Positions 18,251-29,811 are shown, counted from the stretch's first letter. The stretch: 64,000 nucleotides of DNA from Cylindrotheca closterium (GCA_933822405.4 CAKOGP040001825.1:62001-126000); one strand, 5' to 3'. A program made the numbers and translations. Notes: generated by a model from the letters alone, not told the origin.

Positions 18251-19323
18251 ATGAACCCTGCTTGCATCTTGGCATTGCTTGCTATCGTCTCAGCTGCATC
18301 GGCATTCGTTGGTCAATCACTGCAAAAAAACGAAATCGTTAGAAGCTCATCGAATCAAGCTGATTTTGACCGGCCTTCTACTTTTCTGGACGAAGATTTC
18401 AATGATGACGATCTCAATGTGACATTCCTCGACGAAGACGACAATGATCAAGAAGATGTCAAGCCAAACGGCGAAGGCAGAAAACGGTGGGAAAATTTGA
18501 ATCCGAAGATCAAGCAACGACTGATTGAGCGGGGCCAGGCGAAGGCGATAGCCAACAAAAAGAAACGAGAACCAGCAGCAGAGAAGAAGCGACGTATGTT
18601 TGATATCGCGACCCTTTCATTTCATCTTTGTTGCCTTTGTTACCTTTGTTACTCAAAGGTTCTCTTGTTTTCGTAGGTATGTTGATGCATTACAAGAAGC
18701 TCCAACAAGAGCAGAAGAGAAGTTCTAGAATCGAGCGTCCGTTAGGTTTTGAGGAGAGAGCCCCTTTATCTGCATTCCCCACTGGAATGGAAGTGACAGG
18801 TACTGTCATTTCACTGACAAATTATGGTGCATATGTTGATGTTGGAACCGAGTGCGATGGATTGCTGCACATTTCACAAATTACACGCGACTTTTTCGTG
18901 GAGCACCCGAGGCAGGCACTGACACCTGGAGAAGAAATTCTTGTGAAGGTACGATCTTCCAGTCCAGAGCTGAAAAAGTTGCAATTGACGATGCTTGCTA
19001 TCGAGGAATCATTAGGCGTAGAGGACGAAGATGACGACGAAGAAAGGATTCAGCTGAATGAAATTGAGATCGATGATGAGCTGTGGGGAGAATTGAAACG
19101 TGTAACAGATTTCGGTGCATTCGTTGAGGTTGGAGCTGAAGTTGATGGATTCTTGCATTTCATGGACCATCCGTCGTGGGAGAATGGAATGTCACCATCG
19201 GAGTTTATGCATTTTGGTGATCGGGTTCGTGTCTGGGTTTCGGATGTGGATATGGATCAAAGGCGCGTCAAGCTGACTGCCAACCGGCCATCAGGGTTGC
19301 CTGGACCGAAACGAGAGATGTAA
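18251..19323 (+). CDS. Plastid-targeted protein with two S1 RNA-binding domains
   Basis: Exons 18251-18593 and 18677-19323 (83-bp intron, CGAC|gtatgt ... tcgtag|GT) give 329 residues. The N-terminus is a signal peptide ending ASAFVGQ, a diatom plastid-targeting motif of the ASAFAP type. An acidic stretch and a basic stretch (KKKREPAAEKKRR) follow. S1 domain 1 starts GMEVTGTVISLTNYGAYVDV and continues to CDGLLHISQI; domain 2 contains GELKRVTDFGAFVEVGAEVD and ends VKLTANRP. Paired S1 domains suggest RNA or ribosome binding in the plastid. The first exon reads through the intron to a stop, so unspliced RNA would give only the leader. It is divergent from the BMT5-like gene, 68 bp apart. Confidence 0.88.
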
Positions 19324-19487
19324 AAATTCTTCAAGAAAGTGTCATACTGTAAACTTTGGGTTTAAGAAGTATTCGTCTTCCTGAAATACAAAAGCATGTA
19401 ACAAATACATGCGCGAGATAAAACCAATGGAACAACCCATGCTATATGCTTAAAACCCGCAGATATCAGTTCCGCGAGTGGAATAAT

Positions 19488-19941
19488 CTAGTGATGGTCA
19501 CCTCCTCCGTGCTTTTCGTAGTATTCCTTCATGGCCACTCTCTTTTGCTCTCTTGTTTCTTGGACCAAGGGATCTGCGCCAATGGAAACAAATCGGTTAG
19601 GGATCTATATCAAATTTTGAAAGAAAGAATCACCTGATTACAAGAAACTCACAGCTGCGCGAGACATAGTTGCCGGTGTACATCACGACAGACACTCCAA
19701 ACATCATGTGCCAAAGGAAAGTGGATCTGTTGAATTGGCAACGAGAAATTGGTCAGAAGGAAATTGATTAAAATGACCCAAACGATCGCAACCAACTACA
19801 GGGTGCTGATGTCTTCGACAGCAAAACTCACCCATTGTCACGCATGTTTGGATGGTAGTAGGCTTGTGCCCGGGTAGCAACATTTCCCCAAGCCTTGGTG
19901 TAGGATGCAGGGTTGAAAAGTTTTCCAATTGCGGCAGACAT
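19488..19941 (-). CDS. Small mitochondrial-type membrane protein, possibly ATP synthase subunit f-like
   Basis: A three-exon gene missed by simple frame scanning: exons 19941-19832, 19726-19653 and 19573-19488 join into 89 residues with consensus splice sites (GG|gtgag...aacag|A and CT|gtgag...gcag|AT). The product starts MSAAIGKLFNPASYTKAWGN and has one hydrophobic segment (FLWHMMFGVSVVMYTGNYV, about 40-58) followed by a charged tail ending EYYEKHGGGDHH. Size, single membrane span and the Tyr-Tyr-x-Lys-His tail resemble subunit f of mitochondrial ATP synthase or another small inner-membrane subunit, but similarity is too low for a firm name. It is divergent from the AspH-like gene. Confidence 0.75.
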
Positions 19942-20273
19942 GGTTGTGAGATCAGTCAGTATTAATTGATCAGTGACGATGTTGTATTTCGTCGGCGTTG
20001 TTTCTCGTTGGATTGTTCGGCAGTTCGTTCTACCGGTACGGTGCGTATAATACTGTACTGGTAGTTTTACACGGTTTGAAACGTAGTACTAAAAAACTAA
20101 AGAAGTATCATGCGGTCTGTCGTCGTCAACCGATTGAGGATGGCTTCAGAGCAAGAGTAAGTGTTCAGAGTGATCAAAAACGCATGGAAAAACATATCAA
20201 AACAAAATTATTCTTTCACATCCAAGCACTACCAGGTACCCTACAGTACATCACAGGCGCTATTGGTCCGAAG
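19942..20273. promoter_or_regulatory. Divergent promoter with TACCGGTA cluster
   Basis: 332 bp between two divergent genes. It contains TACCGGTACGG at 20031-20041 and ATACTGTACTGGTA around 20050-20063. An open frame from 19998 continues into the AspH-like gene but is not protein-like, so the region is treated as promoter and leader. Confidence 0.5.
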
Positions 20274-21454
20274 ATGAAGAATTGTCACCCCTGGATTCAA
20301 ACTATCTTTCTTTTTGGACTCGGTCATGGTTTCCAAATAACAAACAAACCCTCTTATGCTGTCACAAGATGCTCTGCTAGCGCCCAGAGTACTGCGTTTC
20401 CAGATATTGATATTTCTGCTCCTCTTCCCCCTCATACTTTTGCTGGAATGGTTGAACGTGAAATTCTCGAGCGTTTCGAAGCATCTGAGATTGAGCGAGT
20501 ACTGCAATCATGGCGGCTGCTAGATAAAGATTACTTTCATAGAGAATATGTTGGTGAAGACGGACAGGAGGAAGGAAGCTATATGGTCCAGGAGTGCCAC
20601 TCTTACGTACCAGGATTGTCCATTAAACCTTTTTGGAATCCGGATGAGTTTGATTGGACGGCTTACATCAAGAACAATTACAAGAAGATTAGAAAAGAAT
20701 TCGATGCGGTAAATGCAGACATGCTTCGATTACAACAAGAAGGCAGCAATGTCTGGGCTGGGGCACTGACCGAAGATGCAGCTGCCTACGGCGAGGGTTG
20801 GAAGACACTTGTCTTGATGGACCGTGGCCGGTGGGCACCAGCGAACGTCCAATTGTTTCCAAATACTGCAAAAATAGTCCATGATAGCGGAGTCCCAGCG
20901 ACAGAAGTTTTCTTTGCTAGTATGAAAGGCCCATCCGAAATCAAAGTAAGTTTCGCTTGTGATTTGATAATGTGTCGCCTATTGCTTGCTTCTGTTGTTA
21001 ACCAGTACACTCCGCATCAAAACAGAAACACACAGACTTCACAAATTTCCTTTGCACTTTTCACCTGGCCTTAGATATCCCCGGGGAGAACAAGTGTCGA
21101 ATCTCCGTCGGGGATGAAACACGAGAGTGGACAAACGGTAACGTCTTACTATTTGATACGTCGCTGATGCATGACGCAGTGAATGAGAGCGATGAAATGA
21201 GATACATTCTGATGCTACGGCTGTGGCACCCAGATTTGACTTCAGTAGAACGGGAAGCGCTGCAGTTTCTGTATGATTGCTTGGAGGTTCCGGGTTTGGT
21301 GAGTAACGATCCAGCAGAGAAGTTTAGAGCCACTCAATCGGTCGAGGCGATGAAAGCTTTCCCCACTTTGCAGCACGAACCTCGAGGTTTCGGTGGGAAG
21401 ACTCAAAAGGGCAAGAGAAAGAACAGAGGCAGCGGCAAAGGGTCTGGTGCATAG
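20274..21454 (+). CDS. Aspartyl/asparaginyl beta-hydroxylase-like oxygenase
   Basis: Exons 20274-20945 and 21026-21454 (80-bp intron, ATCAAA|gtaagt ... aacag|AAACAC) give 366 residues. The C-terminal third is an AspH-family Fe(II)/2-oxoglutarate domain: HTDFTN, FHLALDIP, VGDETREWTNGNVLLFD, LMHDAVNESDEMRYI and LWHPDLT. Iron ligands would be the His of HTD and the His of LMHD. Animal AspH has Gly where this protein has the Asp of HTD, so this enzyme may carry a full His-x-Asp...His triad, as in LpxO-type relatives. The intron lies just before the first ligand. The N-terminus is weakly hydrophobic with SASAQSTAFP near 43-52, possibly a targeting signal. The C-terminus is basic (KTQKGKRKNRGSGKG). 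Substrate unknown. Confidence 0.85.
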
Positions 21455-21582
21455 AACAATCACACAATATCTAAGCAGTTGAAAATGGTTTTGTCTTGTG
21501 AGTATATGCGTTTATATTACAGTAGCGTTCTAGGTCTATTATTTGGGTCTTTTGAAGACCGTTGTGAATCAAGAATCAGCAA

Positions 21583-24500
21583 TCATACCAATTGTGTCCG
21601 CTTGAAAGTCAGGTTTTTCTCAGCCTTCAAAACAGCTCGAGTGTCACGGCTTGATACTCTGACGATGAGCTCGGGAAGCCCATCTGTGGCAATTCTTTTC
21701 TTCATCGCATTGTACTTCAAAAACAATTCTTCCCAATTTGAAAAAAATGGAACAATTACAGTCTCATCTCCGTCGTCAATCAACTTCTTGTCATTGGAAA
21801 AATCGGTTTTAGCCGAAACGAGCATTGTTGATATTTTCTTTGGAAGTCCACCGATGGTGAATCCATAAGTCAGAACGGCAGAGTAGAGGGATCCTTCACA
21901 GGGCAGCCTTCTACCTGCAATAGAATCCAAGAGGAAGAGTAAGAATTGGAACTTTTGAGTTGCAAATTCGTCGGCCTCCCCTGCAACTTGGAACGCTTTT
22001 CTTCTTTTTGGAAACAGCTCCATTGCCTCGAAACATGCCTCGTAGATTTCCCTTGAGGGAAGATTGCCACCTCGGATTAGTGCTGTAAGTGCCTCACGTG
22101 CCATACCAAAGTCATCTCGTTTCAGAGAAACGGAGATTATTGTTTTGAATGACTTCATGAGCAACTTCCCTTTCAGCAAACCCCGACTTCCTTGGTTCTG
22201 GGAAATTATGCTCAACGCTTTGCTTGTTTCACCCGACTCACACAATGCTTCTAGTCCTTGTGTCAAAGCGTAGCCGTCAGGATTCTTAATCTTCATGAAA
22301 ATCCCAGCTGCCAAGTCGGTTTTCCCAGCAGAAAGACACGCTCCCATTGCTGCTGTCATAGTCTTCAAGTTTGGCTGAATTCCAATCGACGACATCCTAG
22401 TCAAAAGCTCAAGTGCTCGTTCATGGTCTCTCAGTGAGGCAGCTGCAGAGATTGCAGTTGTATATAGATATGGGTTTTCTGTTAGAGCCACTGTTTTACG
22501 CTCGGAACATGCAGTCTCGAAGAGAGTCAACGCTGCAGAAGCTTTTCCCGCATCTATCAAACTCTTCATCAAGTATCCATACGTCATGGAGTCAGGAGAA
22601 ACCCCACAGTCTTCCATCATTGCAACCATTCTCTTGGCTGCAATTATTCTACGCTGCGCGCACAAGGATCTAATTGCCGTGTTGAAAGTGACAATGTCGG
22701 GTGAAACACCCTGCTCTTTCATGTCGTATATGACTTCCTCGATGTCACCTTCAACGTCAATATCCGAGGCAATCGCCTTCATCAGTGACGTGTAGCTGAA
22801 CTTGTCGGGCTTAATTCCCAAACGCTTCATTTGGTAGAAAAGATTCACTGCCTCTTGATACCTATGACGGGTTGTCAGGGCGTTAAGGATTATATTGTAG
22901 GAAACCAAGTCTTTTTGCTTTGGACTTTTCTTTTGATTTGGTTCAGCCATATCATCGAAAATGCGCAGTGCCACTTTCAAGCCATCTCTTCCTTTTGATT
23001 TTGCAGCAGCTGAAAGTGCAATGCTGTAGCATCGTGTATCCGGTGTCAGTGATCCATCAACACCAGTCCCTGGCCAATCCGCACTTGGAAGTCCTGCGAT
23101 ATCCACGCCTGCTCTTCCCTCAACAGCTGCCAACACTCTTTCTACTGAATCAAGATCACCAACCATTGCGTGCGCCTTCAACAAAGCGCTGACAGTGAAA
23201 ATGTTAAGGGCTTCCCTGTTGGTTACAATTTTCTTGCCGTCGTTACCATTCGGAACTGTTGTCACTTCTTTGTTGCACCCATTGGCACTGAACCCAGTAG
23301 CATCTTCAAAAACTTCGACGGCTTTATTTGCCTGTTTACACGAGAGGTATGCACCCATGATCATCGAAAGTGTAACTGCGTCAACCTTTGCTTCTGCGGT
23401 AGAGAGCGCCTCCAGCACCTTATCAGCAATCAGGCCAGGAACATCATATTTCCCAACGAAACTAGACTTGCTACCTTCCGAATTTTTGTATTTTTTGATG
23501 ATTCCTCGACATCTCTTTAGCAGCTCTTCGTTATTCAATTTCGATTTCGTGGCAGTTTTCATTCCGTTCGAAGATTGGACGACCGATTCCACTGCCTTAT
23601 CACCCTGATCTTCCATATTCTCAGTTGGGCGTTCAAATCGGAACGTGATCTCCTGTCCCGGTAACCTTGCGGTAACGGCTGAAACTACTCCTTCGACAGT
23701 GGATACTGGCCACATCTTTCCCCCAAGAGACGAGTCCACTGCAAGTACCCGATCACCAACTTTCACAGCATATCGTACAAGCGTTGGCGCATTCTCTGTT
23801 AAACCTGTGACAACGACAAAGCCATCGTCGGTTTCTGTATGATTGCACATAGAAAACAAACGTTAGTATACAACGAGTTGAAAAAAATGATTCTCACAGC
23901 CTTATTCGCACCCTTCAGTTGCATCCCAATCGGTTTCGACAGCGACAATTCAAATTGGTTGTCTTCTGCGTCACCTATCCGCTGGAACTCCATTGCTATG
24001 CTGGACGACGTCGCTTTGCGCGATAGCATTGCTGATCTAACTCCTTCCAGCGTGCTTTTTGGCCACATTTGATTACCCATTGTTGCCGAGGTTGCTTGCA
24101 GAATGTCACCTGCTCGAACACCTGCGGTCCATGCCGCCCCTCCTTTTAGTACAGACGAAACCACTGCGCCTTTGTACTCGCCATCAATGCGCCGTGATGA
24201 TCCCTGCTCATCAAATCTGTCATATTTCTCATCGTTCATTATCATATTCGGATCCTCCAATTCCAGAGTGTCCAAATTCAAACATTTGTCGTCAAAGGCG
24301 CGTCCTTTGTTTATCTGTGACAAACTCATTCCGATTGTCAGAATGTCTGACTTTCCCTCGATTCTGGCGGCAGTCAGAGGGAGCTGAACCCTATATGTTT
24401 TCTGTCGTCGCTCGACCATTTTCTTCCTTTGTGAGATCTGTGCTTCATCGTCATCAGGATCGACAGAGAATTCACTTGCTAGTTGATCTCGCGCTGCGTT

Positions 24501-24710
24501 TGTCACGGAATTCAATGCATCGGAAAGTGAAGACTCACTATAGTCTGGATTAGAGGAGGACGATACATCTAGCTTCATATTTACACTGCTCTGCCGTGTT
24601 TGAATTCTTTCATTTCCTGTGCACACCATCGGTTGTGTCTGAAATGATTGCACTGACGACACAGATAGGAGGAATACGGGCAGGGCAATACCAAACCGGA
24701 CCATGATCAA
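21583..24710 (-). CDS. Plastid-type PDZ-PPR fusion protein
   Basis: Exons 24710-23912 and 23834-21583 give 1016 residues if the 77-bp intron uses AAGG|gtgcga ... tacag|AAACC, which keeps frame and makes a continuous PDZ domain (QLKETDDGFVVVTGL). A signal peptide with a VQSFQT cleavage region suggests plastid import. Two PDZ-like domains follow: the first around GAVVSSVLKGGAAWTAGVRA, GDILQATS and MWPKSTLEGV, the second with VKVGDRVLAVD and MWPVSTVEGV. After a Lys-rich linker come about ten pentatricopeptide repeats (for example VSYNIILNALTTRHRYQEAV, YTSLMKAIA, VTFNTAIRSLCAQ), the fold that binds single-stranded organellar RNA. The remaining C-terminus (about 780-1016) is helical without a known domain. 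RNA target unknown. Confidence 0.85.
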
Positions 24711-25559
24711 TTTTTTCTAACACGATTTGTGGTCTATTGGAGCCGGAGTCTTCCTGCTTTTTTGGTCGTGTCCACGCAAGAAATTGAATCAGCTAATAGT
24801 CGTTGCCTGTTTCAGGTTGTTGGAGTTTGAGTCAGACGTCTCTCATCAGAGACTTCAACATTCGGGGATTTGACGACGATTGATTCAATCGAATGATGAA
24901 TCATCTCCACGTGGTTGCTGACGTCAACCACTAAAGTACGAGTGCTTCGACTAGCTGGCCACACCCACGACTGAATAAATGATCGAAGGGTACAGTAGTA
25001 CTGTACACTACCGGTACCGAACCTGGTGTACTAGAGTGGGTACCATACCAGGTAGTCAACCCCCATGTACTATTCAGCTGCATGGAATACAGTCCGTCAT
25101 CCACTGGACTGGCTCTTGAGTGCAAGCCGTGGCTCCCAACTATTAGTAAGAGCAAGGAACCCAACTACTAGTAAGAGCATCGTAGTGGTACGGAAAGCTA
25201 AGATGAGACGAGATGGCTCATCTGGCAGTGCTGTCTGTAGGGTAAGATTGAGACAAGCAAGTACGAAGTGAAACGGAATGTCATATTGTCCCACAGATTT
25301 CAGAAGCAAAGGACGCCTTCCACGAGCAAGTGCCACGGACCTAAAGTTGGCTCTAACAATAACCATAACTACTTTTTCATCATTGTATGGAGAAATTATA
25401 CCCCACTGCGCCATTTGTACACAACCAAAAACCAAAATTATTTGATATTAGGCAGAAGACAAAGCCATCAGCAAACCATCATGATAGATCAGAAAGATTT
25501 TCGGAGTCTTCATCACTGCTCAAATGTAAAGCTCCTTCCACTACCTACCAATGTTTCAC
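24711..25559. promoter_or_regulatory. Long spacer with palindrome cluster and short direct repeat
   Basis: 849 bp upstream of the PDZ-PPR gene and downstream of the adenylate kinase gene. The stretch 24990-25056 is dense in GTAC words: TACAGTAGTACTGTA, TACCGGTACCG, GGTGTACTAG and GGGTACCATACC. A direct repeat, CCCAACTAyTAGTAAGAGCA, occurs at about 25136-25155 and 25161-25180. Several 60-112-codon frames here have no protein character. The part near 25480-25550 could hold an alternative last exon of the adenylate kinase gene. Confidence 0.5.
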
Positions 25560-26862
25560 TCACTTGTGTCTTGCAACGGGCCTCATTAGTCTCCCAATTG
25601 CGCTGAGCTGTTCCCAGACATTTTCGGGTGACCCTGAGCAATCCAAGTTCACGACTGGAATATGCTGTTCTCGCAACCATTCCATCGTTGAATGATGGTA
25701 CTTGTGGTATGTTCTCAAACGAGTCAAGGCGGTGTGAATGTTATCATCATCTCTTGTACCCTTTTCTTCGTTTCCACGTTTAATGATCCGTTCTATTAGA
25801 TACGTGTCATCACAAACGAGATGTAGAGCAAGTTCTGGGACTCCACAAAGCTCGATCAAGTCTTCAGCGTTTTGCTGGCTTCTCGGAAACCCATCCAATA
25901 GGACCCGCTTGCCAGGATGATTTCGCATTATCCGACGAACCAATGTGACAATGACGGCACTACTAACTAGCTCACCTTTCTCCATGATCTCCCGGACTTG
26001 GTTTCCAAGAACCGTACCTCTGCGAACTTCGTCCCGGAGCAGCTACGTTTCAACGAGGAAAGTATTTCAGCAAAACGACAAATTTATCAAAAGTACATGT
26101 AGCGTTTTTTTCTTGAGTACTCACATCTCCACTGCTTAAGTGTACCACGCCGCACTCTTCCTCTAGTCTTTTTGATAGCATTCCTTTGCCGCTACCGGGG
26201 CCTCCGACGATGAGAATAATCGAAGCTGGCGAGCCACCCAAGATAATGTCCGAGCTGCGCAAAAATTCCTAGTTCAATTATGGACGAATCGATCAGATCA
26301 CATGCGACTGCTGAATCCGCACATCATGTCGTTTCGACAATAAATTTCTTACATCCAATTCAATAATTCCGTCTCCACTCTCATCAGCGACCGTAAAGAG
26401 CCTGTCAAGTGTCGCTTCGTCTGGATTTTCGCCAATAGCTCTCAATAAGTCACCAAGTCGTTCCTTGTCCATGTACTTTCCTGAAACATCGCAATCGACG
26501 GCAAACTGCGATCGAAAGAGAAATTGTTTTAGTACAGTGAACTTTGAAAATGAGGTTTCTAGCAACGACAAACAAAACAAGATGCTAACCTTGTGAAACA
26601 AATCCATAATGGCTTCTCGATCGCAATCTACGAACGCTTTGGAGCCAAGTGGCAAGTCTACTGATCCTTCGGGCGAGATATCTGATACTCGGTGCGAAAC
26701 CGTCCTAGTACCAGACGATCCATCGTTCGAATTTGAAAAGTGACGGGCAGCATGCCTTGTGCGTCCTGATACATTTTGTATTTGTAAAGAGCGCAGAATC
26801 TGACTGTGTCGCTCAAAGCTGAAATGAGAAGATCTGCACGAGTTCGCTATTGTTCGAATCAT
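25560..26862 (-). CDS. Mitochondrial-type EF-hand adenylate kinase
   Basis: Four exons (26862-26590, 26505-26353, 26268-26125, 26042-25560), all phase 0, give 350 residues. Residues 1-50 are rich in Arg, Ser and His and poor in acid, like a mitochondrial presequence. Two EF-hand loops follow: D95-C-D-V-S-G-K-Y-M-D-K-E106 and D132-E-S-G-D-G-I-I-E-L-D-E143, the second completed exactly across the exon 2/3 junction. The kinase part has the P-loop GGPGSGKG (164-171), HLSSGDLLRDEV, LLDGFPRS and a short lid. It should interconvert adenine or UMP/CMP nucleotides and may be calcium-controlled. A donor (gtgagt) overlaps the stop region, and an alternative last exon ending in an acidic tail is possible near 25480-25520. 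Confidence 0.85.
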
Positions 26863-27073
26863 CTTCTATCCCTTTTTGGTCACCCAGTGAAAGTGTAATA
26901 CACGTATCTTTTTGTCTTCCGGAATTTCTTCGCCCTGCCTGCTGTATTTTTGAGTTGACGTTCAGGCAGCCTGGCCGTCATCAGGCAAAAGGCAAATCAG
27001 TATTCTTGGGTTCGGTTTTTCAGTCCTAAAATTCAAAAGAAGTCCATCAACAACATATTATCAATACTTCACC

Positions 27074-28364
27074 ATGAATCGAGCAGCATTCCAACTTCCA
27101 TTTACGCGAAGATTCTGCTTCTATTCTACGTCGGGGGCAAACAGACTTCTCTCTAAAGCATCGAATCATGCAACATGGGCTGCAATGTCCAAACCAACCA
27201 GAGACTTGGCACAGAGCATCACTGAGACAGGTCCGATCCAACGAAGGGTGGCACTAAGTCGTGCAATCACACTTATGGAGTCAAAGAATCTAGAGCATAA
27301 ACAGCAAGCCGACAATTTGCTCACTTACTTGCTTGCGAAACGACCGAAAGATCAAGAGCCATCACTTCGAATTGGCTTTGCAGGACCTCCAGGGACTGGA
27401 AAATCAACGATGATTGAAGCCTTTGGAATGCATCTTCTTGAGAAAGATCCCGACCTACGATTGGCAGCCGTTTGCATTGACCCAGCATCTGGAATTTCAG
27501 GTGGGAGCATTCTCGGCGACAAGACCCGAATGACGGAACTATCGCGTCACAATCGTGCCTATGTTCGACCATCAAGTAATGCGGGAGTTCTTGGGGGGTT
27601 GGCTGCTTGTAAGTCCACCAGTTTTCTGCCTTGACTTTGTTCTGAACGTAGCTCCTGTTCTCTGACTATTTCTGTCATCCGGCGAAGATACGGATGATGT
27701 TGTCACAACTTTGAGTGCTGCAGGATATCCACTCATTCTATTGGAGACTGTAGGGCTTGGACAATCCGAAATAGAGGTAGCGCAATCCGTCGATATTCTC
27801 ATTTTACTTTTGCCGCCAGGAGGAGGGGATGGTAAGCGATAGACTAGAAGAAAGACTACAAATGCAGAACCAAATGAGTGTCTAATAATGTTGTCAGAGC
27901 TGCAAGGCGTCAAAAAGGGCATCGTTGAGCTCGCAAACATAATTGCTGTGACAAAAGCTGATGGCAATTTACTGGAAGCGGCAAAGAAGACAGCCTCCGA
28001 CTATAGAGGTGCCCTGCGTGTATTACAGATCAGTGGTAGCAATACCGAAAACATTTTCAAACCTCCAGTGATTATGACCAGCTCTGTGGCAAAAGACGGA
28101 TTGGACGACTTATGGCAATCAATTCAAGACTACAAAGCGTTTTTGATGGAAAATGATCGATGGGAGAAAATGCGTCAAAGGCAATCAAAATACTGGATGT
28201 GGAAGCAATTCACACGACTTATGCAGCAGTATATGAAATCAGACCCAGAACTAGGCGACAAAGCGCAACACCTAGAAAGCGAGCTACTGCATGGTGACTT
28301 GACACCAAGAGTCGCTGCCCAGGAACTTTTGGAGGGCGTCTTTGGATCCTTGAGAAAGAAATAA
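27074..28364 (+). CDS. MMAA: MMAA/ArgK-type GTPase, methylmalonyl-CoA mutase chaperone
   Basis: Three exons (27074-27608, 27688-27831, 27898-28364) give 381 residues. The family is the G3E GTPase that loads and protects adenosylcobalamin on mitochondrial methylmalonyl-CoA mutase. Visible motifs are GFAGPPGTGKST (P-loop, 101-112), AVCIDPASGISGGSILGDKT, LILLETVGLGQSE, LPPGGGDELQG and AVTKADGN. The second intron splits the GDE codon of GGGDELQG. The N-terminus is an Arg- and aromatic-rich mitochondrial presequence (MNRAAFQLPFTRRFCFYST). Presence implies vitamin B12-dependent propionate or odd-chain metabolism. It is divergent from the adenylate kinase gene with 211 bp between starts. Confidence 0.92.
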
Positions 28365-28919
28365 CTCCTTATCTTTTTGTCTGACATCATCATCATGATT
28401 ATGATTACTGAATTAACATCTTTTTAAAAATGGGATGAGGAGTTGAAGGTGTTCTACGACCTGGAGAAATGCGGCTGCCATGTGCGTCCTGAGCCTTCAA
28501 AGTAGCCGGCAGTTAATATATAGTGCTCAACCTTCTCGTGCTCAGAAAGTCTCTAGCTTTCGACAGTCTGATATGATGAGTCTTCGTCGTCGTGGTCATG
28601 CATCGTCTTCTTGCACAAGCCAACCGCACTCACGATTCCAAAGAATTTTAGTTCCTTAGTTGCGAAAGCTCCTGCGGCAAAAGATTCTAGAAGTACTCTG
28701 TATGGTTGTTGATTTAGTCCCCGGTGTCTCCTCTCTCCCGGTATCACCTGTAGAGCACTAGCCAGTCCGTTTTCAGGTCTCAGTCTGAAGTCCGTCATCG
28801 GATCCGTTTTGTGCGTCTGGCGGTCATACGCTGCACATACGTCATTTCACTCATCCGAGCACAAGCTGTCTGGAATCAGTGTTGTGTGTTGTGGTCTGTT
28901 CCTCAGAATCTGCTGCACA
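28365..28919. other. Spacer between MMAA and elongase genes
   Basis: 555 bp. The only candidate gene is the 81-codon minus-strand frame at 28553-28798, listed separately with low confidence. The rest is the MMAA 3' region and the elongase promoter. Confidence 0.4.
28553..28798 (-). CDS. Possible small hypothetical protein
   Basis: An 81-codon frame beginning MTDFRLRPENGLASAL with balanced composition, a short hydrophobic part (LKFFGIVSAVGLC) and an acidic tail (HDHDDEDSSYQ). It is divergent from the elongase gene, 121 bp apart. No family is recognised and it may be a chance frame in the spacer. Confidence 0.3.
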   Translation of the reverse strand: MTDFRLRPENGLASALQVIPGERRHRGLNQQPYRVLLESFAAGAFATKELKFFGIVSAVGLCKKTMHDHDDEDSSYQTVES

Positions 28920-29811
28920 ATGGTATTTTCTGCCTTGAACGAACTTGGTGATTCCATCATCGCATGGGCTGATCCCGACAGTGCCTTTGGAGGCTACACA
29001 AAGGTAGGATCTCACCCCTTTAAAACAATGAGCCGAGTTTCACAAAAATATCTAACCAAGTCAACTCATTTTGTCATTTCAGGGATGGCCTTTGACCGAC
29101 TTTGCTTCGGCAATTAGTATCGCTATCGCGTACTTCTTGTTTGTTGTTATCGGTTCCCGTGTTATGGAGAAGCGGGATCCAATTGATCCTTATCCGATCA
29201 AATTCCTATACAATGTTTCACAAATTATGCTTTGTGCCTACATGACAATCGAGGCCATTTTACTTGCGTACCGCAGCGGCTACAGCGTCATTCCTTGCAA
29301 CCCTTACAGTCAAGAGAACCCTCCTCTAGCAAGACTATTGTGGCTTTTCTACGTTTCTAAGGTCTGGGACTTCTGGGATACTATTTTTATTGTGTTGGGA
29401 AAGAAATGGAGACAACTTTCTTTCCTTCATGTCTATCACCACCTTACCATTTTCATGTTCTACTGGTTGAACGCCAATGTGCTTTATGATTCCGATATTT
29501 TTCTCACCATTGCGTTGAACGGATTCATCCACACGGTGATGTACACTTACTATTTCATCTGTATGCACACCAAAGACACCAAGACTGGAAAGTCACTTCC
29601 CATCTGGTGGAAGTCTTACTTGACACTTCTTCAATTGATTCAATTCGTGACTATGATGTCGCAAGGAACATACTTATTTACCAGTGGATGCGATCAGCTT
29701 TCTGTTCCCATCGCAAAAGTCTACGTTGGATATATCTTCTCTCTTTTCCTTCTGTTTCTCCAGTTTTACATTCAATCATACATGAAGCCCAAGAAGAAGA
29801 AGGTTACTTAA
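28920..29811 (+). CDS. ELO-family polyunsaturated fatty acid elongase
   Basis: Exons 28920-29003 and 29083-29811 (79-bp intron, ACAAAG|gtagga ... ttcag|GGATGG) give 270 residues, the usual ELO length. These ER enzymes condense malonyl-CoA with acyl-CoA to extend fatty acids by two carbons. The signature KVWDFWDTIF (121-130), the histidine box HVYHH (144-148) and NGFIHTVMYTYYF are present, with several membrane helices. The end KPKKKKVT is an ER-retrieval-like dilysine tail. Overall pattern matches diatom C18-delta6/C20 PUFA elongases of the ELOVL5 type; exact substrate cannot be read from sequence. A decayed echo of its last exon lies just downstream. Confidence 0.92.

Noticed and set aside
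25097..25435. 112-codon minus-strand frame in the PDZ-PPR upstream spacer
   Set aside because: It overlaps the GTAC cluster and direct repeat, has no domain, and other frames there are equally open.
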